Source of the DNA: Cupriavidus necator N-1
GTDB lineage: Bacteria > Pseudomonadota > Gammaproteobacteria > Burkholderiales > Burkholderiaceae
NCBI RefSeq assembly: GCF_000219215.1
Contig: NC_015726.1
Location: forward strand, 2,294,001 to 2,358,000
Direction of reading: 5' to 3'
DNA: 64,000 nucleotides
Positions within the stretch are counted from its first letter, which is position 1. Every line of letters starts with the position of its first letter. Of the stretch, positions 57,673 through 64,000 are shown one piece after another. The notes beneath the pieces are model-generated. The model was not told the DNA's origin. It saw only the letters and a program-made list of their open reading frames with translations, and made no database searches. Both the position numbers and the translations under genes were made by a program.

Positions 57673-58305
57673 TCAGGCCGTGCCCAGCGCATCGAGCTTG
57701 AACTGGATAATCTGGCGCATCGCCGGCTCGTCCTGGCCCAGCTTGTCCAGCGCCTTGCGATAGGCCGTGCGCGCATCGTCGCGCTTGTCCTGCGCGGCCA
57801 GCAGGTCGCCGCGGCGGTCGGCATACAGCGCCACGAACGCTGCCGGCGGTTCATCCTTGAGCAGCGCCAGACCCTTGTCGTAGGCCTTCTCGTCGAGCAG
57901 CACGCCGGCCAGGCGCACGCGCGCCAGGTGCGAGTAGGCTTCGTCGCCGTGGTCGATGGCCCACTGCAACTGACTCTTGGCCGCGGCCAGGTCGCCCGCA
58001 TCGTACAGCACGCGGCTTGCTACCAGCGCGCTCATCTGGCCATAGGCGGTGCGGCCGTACTTGTCTTCCAGGTCGGTCGCGGCGCGCTTGATGCGCTCGA
58101 TGTCGCGCGCCTCGGCGGCCTTGAGCACCTGCTCATACAGCACCGCGGCCTCGCCGGCCTGCCTGCGTTCCCAGTACTTCCAGCCGTTCCAGCCGGCAAA
58201 CGCCAGCAGCGCGACGATCAGCACCCAGGTCAGCGCATTGCCGTACTGGCGCCACCAGGCCTTCAGATTCTCAAGCTGTTCCTGTTCTTCTAGATCGTAA
58301 GCCAT
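57673..58305 (-). CDS. yfgM: YfgM-like TPR membrane protein
   Basis: 210 aa. One helix near residues 25-43 ([19 protein letters not shown]) is followed by a periplasmic TPR-like domain with alternating Ala/Leu helices. In E. coli YfgM associates with SecYEG and PpiD and lies next to bamB, as here. The start [18 protein letters not shown] is typical. It lies between hisS and bamB with 68-69 bp spacers. Confidence 0.92.
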   Translation of the reverse strand: MAYDLEEQEQLENLKAWWRQYGNALTWVLIVALLAFAGWNGWKYWERRQAGEAAVLYEQVLKAAEARDIERIKRAATDLEDKYGRTAYGQMSALVASRVLYDAGDLAAAKSQLQWAIDHGDEAYSHLARVRLAGVLLDEKAYDKGLALLKDEPPAAFVALYADRRGDLLAAQDKRDDARTAYRKALDKLGQDEPAMRQIIQFKLDALGTA

Positions 58306-58374
58306 GTCGAGGCAATCACCTGCGTTGGGTTGGGTACTCGTGTACTGGGGTGTTCCGGCTGGCCAGCGTGCGAT

Positions 58375-59745
58375 TTATTCGCTGGCGCCGACCATTGCGT
58401 CGATCAGGTAATCGACCAGGCCTTCGGCCGGCACGGTGGCCTGTTGCCCACCGCCTTCGGCCTGCTCGCGCTGGCGAAGTTCCTTGACTTGGACCACTCC
58501 GGCGGCCACTTCGTCCTCGCCAATGATAACGGCATAGGCCGCGCCGCTTGTGTCGGCGCGCTTCATCTGCGATTTGAAGCTGCCGCCCTTGCCGTCGGGG
58601 CTGGCGTGCAGCACCACGTCCAGGCCCGCGTCGCGCAGCCGTTCCGCGGCGATCATCGCCTGCTGCGCGGCGGCTTCGCCCTGGTGCACCAGGTAGACGT
58701 CGCAGCCCGCCGCATCGGGCACCACGCCTTCTTCGCGGATCAGCTCGATGATGCGTTCGATGCCCATGGCCCAGCCGCACGCGGGCGCGGACTTCCCACC
58801 CATCTGCGCGATCAGCGGGTCATAGCGCCCGCCGCCGGCGATGGTGCCTTGTGCGCCCAGCTTGTCGGTGATCCACTCGAACACCGTCAGGTTGTAGTAG
58901 TCCAGGCCACGCACCAGGCGCGGGTTGATCTTGAACGGGATGTTGTTGGCCTTGAGCAGGCGCTGCACGCCCTCGAAGTGCGCCAGCGACTCTTCGCCCA
59001 GGAAGTCGATCAGCTTGGGCGCGTTGGCCGCCATCTCCTGCAGCGCCGGGTTCTTGGTGTCCAGCACGCGCAGCGGGTTGGTGTACAGGCGGCGCTTGCT
59101 GTCGTCGTCCAGGATGTCCTGGAAGCCTTCCAGGTACTTGATCAGCTGTTCGCGGTGCGCGGCGCGTTCATGGGCCTGCCCCAGCGAATTGAGCTCCAGG
59201 CGCACGCCTACCAGGCCCAGGTCGTCCCACAGGCGCTGGCACATCAGGATGATTTCCGCATCCACGTCCGGGCCGGCAAAGCCCAGCGCCTCGGCGCCGA
59301 GCTGGTGGAACTGGCGGTAGCGGCCGCGCTGCGGGCGCTCGTGGCGGAACATCGGGCCGGTGTACCACAGGCGCTTGGGGCCGTCGTACAGCAGGTTGTG
59401 CTCGATGGTGGCGCGCACGGCCGCGGCGGTGCCTTCCGGGCGCAGCGTGAGCTGCTCGCCGTTGAGCGAATCGGTGAAGGAGTACATCTCCTTCTCGACG
59501 ATGTCGGTGACCTCGCCGATGCCGCGCACGAACAGCTGAGTATGCTCGACGATCGGCGTGCGGATCTGCTGGTAGCCGTAGGCGCGCAGCATGGCGCGTG
59601 CGGCATTCTCGAAATGCTCCCACAGCGGCGCGTCCGCCGGCAGCATGTCGTTCATGCCCTTCACGCCCTGCAGGGCCTTGGCGGGGCGCACCTTCGGTTC
59701 GGTCTTGGCACCGCCTTCGGCGGCCACATTCTCGGATTGCGTCAT
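58375..59745 (-). CDS. hisS: Histidyl-tRNA synthetase
   Basis: 456 aa class II synthetase. [20 protein letters not shown] starts the catalytic core. [17 protein letters not shown] (motif 2 region) and [13 protein letters not shown] precede the HisRS-specific loop, and [21 protein letters not shown] is motif 3. An anticodon-binding domain forms the last 90 residues. A 27-residue N-terminal extension precedes the core. It lies between ispG and yfgM. Confidence 0.97.
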   Translation of the reverse strand: MTQSENVAAEGGAKTEPKVRPAKALQGVKGMNDMLPADAPLWEHFENAARAMLRAYGYQQIRTPIVEHTQLFVRGIGEVTDIVEKEMYSFTDSLNGEQLTLRPEGTAAAVRATIEHNLLYDGPKRLWYTGPMFRHERPQRGRYRQFHQLGAEALGFAGPDVDAEIILMCQRLWDDLGLVGVRLELNSLGQAHERAAHREQLIKYLEGFQDILDDDSKRRLYTNPLRVLDTKNPALQEMAANAPKLIDFLGEESLAHFEGVQRLLKANNIPFKINPRLVRGLDYYNLTVFEWITDKLGAQGTIAGGGRYDPLIAQMGGKSAPACGWAMGIERIIELIREEGVVPDAAGCDVYLVHQGEAAAQQAMIAAERLRDAGLDVVLHASPDGKGGSFKSQMKRADTSGAAYAVIIGEDEVAAGVVQVKELRQREQAEGGGQQATVPAEGLVDYLIDAMVGASE

Positions 59746-59784
59746 TCTGTTCTAGTCAGGCTGCTGGCACCCGGCCGGTCCGGC

Positions 59785-61077
<1,293 letters not shown>

Positions 61078-61125
61078 AGCGTTACCACCTTGCAAAGACG
61101 CATCTTGCCGCACCTTGCGCCCGCG

Positions 61126-62097
61126 TCAGGGCAGCGTCAGGCGCGCCACGTTGTTGCGGTTGGCTGCCTTCAGGTCGACCGGCGTGCCATTGCGCGTCAG
61201 CGACTCGACGCCCTTGACGTTGCCGATCACCACCTTGTACGGGGCCGTGCCGCCACCGGCCATGGCCTGGCCAGCCTTGGCGGTACCGCCCATGACGATC
61301 TTGCCGCTATTGTCCCGGATCTCATACCAGGTATCGGCGGCAAAGCGGATCTGCAGTTCGCCCTCGCCTGCTGGCGCAGCCGGTGCCGTGGCAGCGGCAG
61401 GCGCGGAAGCGGCGGCGGCTGCGGGCAACACCGCAGCCGCGGGGGCTGCCGCGGCACTGGCCGGAGCGGTTTCGGCAGACGGCGCCGGCGAGTCGCTGGC
61501 GGCCATGACCGGCGGCAGCGCCGCCGTCACGGTGCCGGCTTCCGTGCTCTGGATCACGGCAGGCGCTTCAGCCGTTACGGTCTCGGCAGCGCTGCTGCGC
61601 GCTTCGATCCATGCGCGGATATGGTCAAGCCCGAACCAGCCGCCCGCGGCCACCAACACGGCCACCAGCGCCAGCCAGACCCAGCGGCCGCCGCTGCCGC
61701 CCGAGCGGAAGCGGTTGCGGTCGTCGAAGGCCGCATTGATGCCACCCTCGCGCTGCCGGGCAATTTCCGCCACCTGCGCCACCGGGCGCGGCTGGAAGCG
61801 TGCCAGCAGCGGGTCGATGTCGACATGCAGCATGCGGGCATAGGCACGCATCACGCCCTTGGCGAAGGTCACGTCGGGCAGTGCCTGCAGGTTGCCGGCC
61901 TCGATCGCGCGTAGCTTGCCTGCAGCCACCTTCAGCCGTGCGCTGACGTCTTCCACCGACATCCGCTGCGCCTCGCGCTCGCGCGCCAGCGCTGCGCCGA
62001 TCTCGCGTGCGGCGGCTTCGCGTTCTCCTTCGTGCGCGCCCCCGCCGACTTGTTGCGTCGGTACGGCCTGGCCTGCGGCGCGGTCGTGCTCACTCAT
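61126..62097 (-). CDS. rodZ: RodZ-like helix-turn-helix membrane protein
   Basis: 323 aa. A cytoplasmic Cro-type HTH (about residues 30-90; LAREREAQRMSVEDVSARLK) precedes one helix (WVWLALVAVLVAAGGWFGL, near 140-158). A long Ala/Pro-rich periplasmic linker leads to a DUF4115 domain (about 245-323). This is the RodZ layout, which links MreB to the cell-elongation machinery. The gene start overlaps the pilF stop by eight bases (62090-62097). Confidence 0.9.
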   Translation of the reverse strand: MSEHDRAAGQAVPTQQVGGGAHEGEREAAAREIGAALAREREAQRMSVEDVSARLKVAAGKLRAIEAGNLQALPDVTFAKGVMRAYARMLHVDIDPLLARFQPRPVAQVAEIARQREGGINAAFDDRNRFRSGGSGGRWVWLALVAVLVAAGGWFGLDHIRAWIEARSSAAETVTAEAPAVIQSTEAGTVTAALPPVMAASDSPAPSAETAPASAAAAPAAAVLPAAAAASAPAAATAPAAPAGEGELQIRFAADTWYEIRDNSGKIVMGGTAKAGQAMAGGGTAPYKVVIGNVKGVESLTRNGTPVDLKAANRNNVARLTLP

Positions 62098-62869
62098 CCC
62101 ATGCTCCTTGTTCGTAGGCGGTCAACTCACGCGAGTCGGGGAAGCGGCTGCGCAGTTGCGCCCCAAGCGCATCCTGCGTGCGGCTGTCGCCCTGACGGTG
62201 GGCAATGCGCGCTCCCAGCCAGAGGGATTGCGCATTGACAAATTGGCTGCTGTTGACGCGCTGGACATACTGCCGGGCCTGCGCGAAGTCGCCGCGCCGG
62301 TAGAAAACCAGCGCGAGGTTGGTGTTGGCCACCGGGTTGTTGCGGTCGTAGCCGAGCGCGGCCTTCAGGTTCTTTTCCGCTTCGGCGCTGTGGCCCTGGC
62401 GCAGCTCGCACGCACCCAGGCTGATCAGCGGCTTGGCGGGGCCGCCTGCGGACGGCGCCGACATCGCGCGCTGCAGCATCGGCACGGCCTCGCCGTAGCG
62501 CCCTTCCTGGCACAGGAACCAGCCGTAGTTGTTGAGCAGGTCGCCGTCGTTGGCACGCATCGACACTGCCGTGCGGAAGCTGTCATCAGCCAGCGTCCGC
62601 TCATTCATATTCATGTAGATCAGCGCGCGCACATGGTAGGCGTCGGCGAGCGCCGGATCGATGGCAATGGCCTGCTTGATCTCGTCAAGGGCGACCGTGT
62701 TCTGGCCGGCCTCCAGATAGTTGGTGGCCAGCTGCAGCCGGATGCCGGCGCGGCGCCTTGCATCGGTCTGGTCGGAAGCGGTCTGGGGATCCTGCGCCGG
62801 CGCATGCGGCAACTGGCAGCCGGACAACATCAGCAGCCCCAGCAGGGCCGCAGCGATCAGACGGATCAT
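62090..62869 (-). CDS. pilF: TPR lipoprotein PilF/PilW (type IV pilus secretin assembly)
   Basis: 259 aa. A signal peptide with lipobox LMLSGC gives lipidated Cys18. Six TPR-like repeats follow, e.g. [20 protein letters not shown]. PilF/PilW helps multimerise the PilQ secretin in the outer membrane. The ATG overlaps the rlmN stop as ATGA (62866-62869). A longer in-frame start upstream would run through rlmN and is rejected. Confidence 0.92.
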   Translation of the reverse strand: MIRLIAAALLGLLMLSGCQLPHAPAQDPQTASDQTDARRRAGIRLQLATNYLEAGQNTVALDEIKQAIAIDPALADAYHVRALIYMNMNERTLADDSFRTAVSMRANDGDLLNNYGWFLCQEGRYGEAVPMLQRAMSAPSAGGPAKPLISLGACELRQGHSAEAEKNLKAALGYDRNNPVANTNLALVFYRRGDFAQARQYVQRVNSSQFVNAQSLWLGARIAHRQGDSRTQDALGAQLRSRFPDSRELTAYEQGAWDE

Positions 62870-64000
62870 GCAGGGCGAACCTCCCGAGGCTGGCCGGAAG
62901 CAGTGACCGGCACCAGTGGCGTGATCTTGCCGAACTTGCCGCGCTCGGCCAGGCGGGTGCGGTCCTTGACTTCCCCGGCCAACTGGCCGCAGGCGGCGTC
63001 GATATCGTCGCCGCGGGTCTTGCGGATGGTGGTCACGATGCCTGCATCCATCAGCACCTGCGCAAAGCGCCGGATCTGATCGTTGTTGGAACGCTTCAGG
63101 CCCGATTCGGGGAACGGATTGAACGGGATCAGGTTGAACTTGCACGGCACGTCGGCCACAAGCTTCAGCAGTTCCCGCGCATGCTCGACGCCGTCGTTGA
63201 CGCCATCCAGCATGCAGTATTCGAAAGTAATGAAATCGCGCGGCGCGAATTCCAGGTAGCGGCGGCATGCCGCCATCAGTTCGGCCAGCGGGTACTTCTT
63301 GTTCAGCGGCACCAGCACGTCGCGCAGGGCGTCGTTGGACGCGTGCAGCGACACGGCGAGAGCCACCGGGAGATCCTTGGACAGCCGGTCCATCATCGGC
63401 ACCACGCCGGAGGTGGACAGCGTCACGCGGCGGCGCGACAGGCCGTATGCGTTGTCGTCGAGCATCAGGCGCATTGCCGGCACGACGGCGTCGTAGTTCA
63501 GCAGCGGCTCGCCCATGCCCATCATCACCACGTTGGAGATGACGCGGTCATCCTTGGGGCCGCGGCCCAGTTGTTCGCGCATGGCGAACTCTGCCATCCA
63601 CAGCTGGCCGATGATTTCACCGGTGCTGAGGTTGCGCGAAAAACCTTGCTTGCCGGTGGAACAGAACCGGCAGTTGACGGCGCATCCTGCCTGCGAGGAA
63701 ACGCACAGCGTGCCACGCGTTTCCTCGGGGATGTAGACCGTTTCCACCGCGTTGCCCTGGCCGACGTCGAGCAGCCACTTGCGCGTGCCGTCGGCCGACA
63801 GGTTGTCGGTGATGGCGGCAGGCGCGCGGATCTCGGCCCGCGTCGCGAGCTTTTCGCGCAGCGACTTGGCGAGATCCGACATGGCGTCGAAGCGGCTGGC
63901 ACCGTAGTGGTGGATCCAGCGTTGCAGTTGCCGCGCACGGAACGGCTTCTCGCCGAGCTCGCCGCAATAAGCGGTGAGCGCGTCCGCGTCGAGGTCGAGC
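62866..64000 (-). CDS. rlmN: Dual-specificity RNA methyltransferase RlmN (5' part beyond window)
   Basis: Radical SAM enzyme that methylates A2503 of 23S rRNA and A37 of some tRNAs. The cluster motif CxxxCxxC is in [32 protein letters not shown] is the GGEP-like SAM-binding motif. The frame stays open to the window edge: 39 further codons before the internal ATG at 63882 read [20 protein letters not shown] and [13 protein letters not shown], which is typical RlmN sequence. The true start therefore lies past 64000, and an ATG at 63882 would give a truncated protein. It is the first visible gene of the rlmN-pilF-rodZ-ispG-hisS-yfgM-bamB array. Confidence 0.95.
   Translation of the reverse strand, partial: LDLDADALTAYCGELGEKPFRARQLQRWIHHYGASRFDAMSDLAKSLREKLATRAEIRAPAAITDNLSADGTRKWLLDVGQGNAVETVYIPEETRGTLCVSSQAGCAVNCRFCSTGKQGFSRNLSTGEIIGQLWMAEFAMREQLGRGPKDDRVISNVVMMGMGEPLLNYDAVVPAMRLMLDDNAYGLSRRRVTLSTSGVVPMMDRLSKDLPVALAVSLHASNDALRDVLVPLNKKYPLAELMAACRRYLEFAPRDFITFEYCMLDGVNDGVEHARELLKLVADVPCKFNLIPFNPFPESGLKRSNNDQIRRFAQVLMDAGIVTTIRKTRGDDIDAACGQLAGEVKDRTRLAERGKFGKITPLVPVTASGQPREVRPA

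Overview
The window is a GC-rich stretch of conserved chromosome from a beta-proteobacterium. Protein sequences and gene orders (fnr next to ccoNOQP, odhA-odhB-odhL-zapE, glnA-ntrB-ntrC, and rlmN-pilF-rodZ-ispG-hisS-bamB-der-hfq-hflX-hflK-hflC) fit Burkholderiaceae, most likely Cupriavidus or Ralstonia. This is recognition from the sequence; no search was run. I see no prophage, insertion sequence, CRISPR array or compositional island. Almost every base is accounted for by housekeeping genes, so the interest lies in regulatory sites, unusual starts, small genes and a few odd family members.

Layout: (1) 1-9060 is a respiratory block. An FNR-type regulator converges on ccoNOQP-ccoG-fixH-(small membrane gene) for the cbb3 oxidase. 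Next comes ccoI-ccoS, the copper ATPase and assembly factor. Both operons carry an FNR box placed for class II activation. (2) 9060-16305 holds zapE and the 2-oxoglutarate dehydrogenase operon odhA-odhB-odhL, with strong hairpins in its spacers. (3) 16306-21626 is ugpB-A-E-C-Q for glycerol-3-phosphate/glycerophosphodiester uptake, with a PhoB-like box upstream, next to a divergent HAD phosphatase. (4) 22491-27903 is nitrogen control: glnA with a sigma-54 promoter and two distal NtrC sites, a DUF4124-type protein, then ntrB-ntrC. (5) 27904-33157 holds a rhodanese, a MoCF-domain protein, an EI24 membrane protein and an uncharacterised operon (beta-propeller, polysaccharide deacetylase-like protein, sterol desaturase-like protein). 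(6) 33311-38838 holds the head-to-head pair hrpA/argA, which share one palindromic -10 element. (7) 38938-45509 holds yggX, rpiA/tal, a sirtuin, rlmB, rnr and tRNA-Leu(CAG). (8) 45831-47008 is an Rrf2 regulator and an NAD(P)-binding protein, each preceded by the same dyad operator. (9) 47057-64000 is hpt-like-purA-hisZ, then the long hflC-hflK-hflX-hfq-der-bamB-TPR-hisS-ispG-rodZ-pilF-rlmN array, with rlmN cut by the window end.

The blocks cover microaerobic respiration, the TCA cycle, phosphate and nitrogen scavenging, translation and ribosome maintenance, and membrane protein quality control. No clearly new multi-gene system was found. The best candidates for undescribed biology are the symmetric hrpA/argA promoter with near-leaderless transcripts, the Rrf2 operator pair, and the propeller/deacetylase/desaturase operon.
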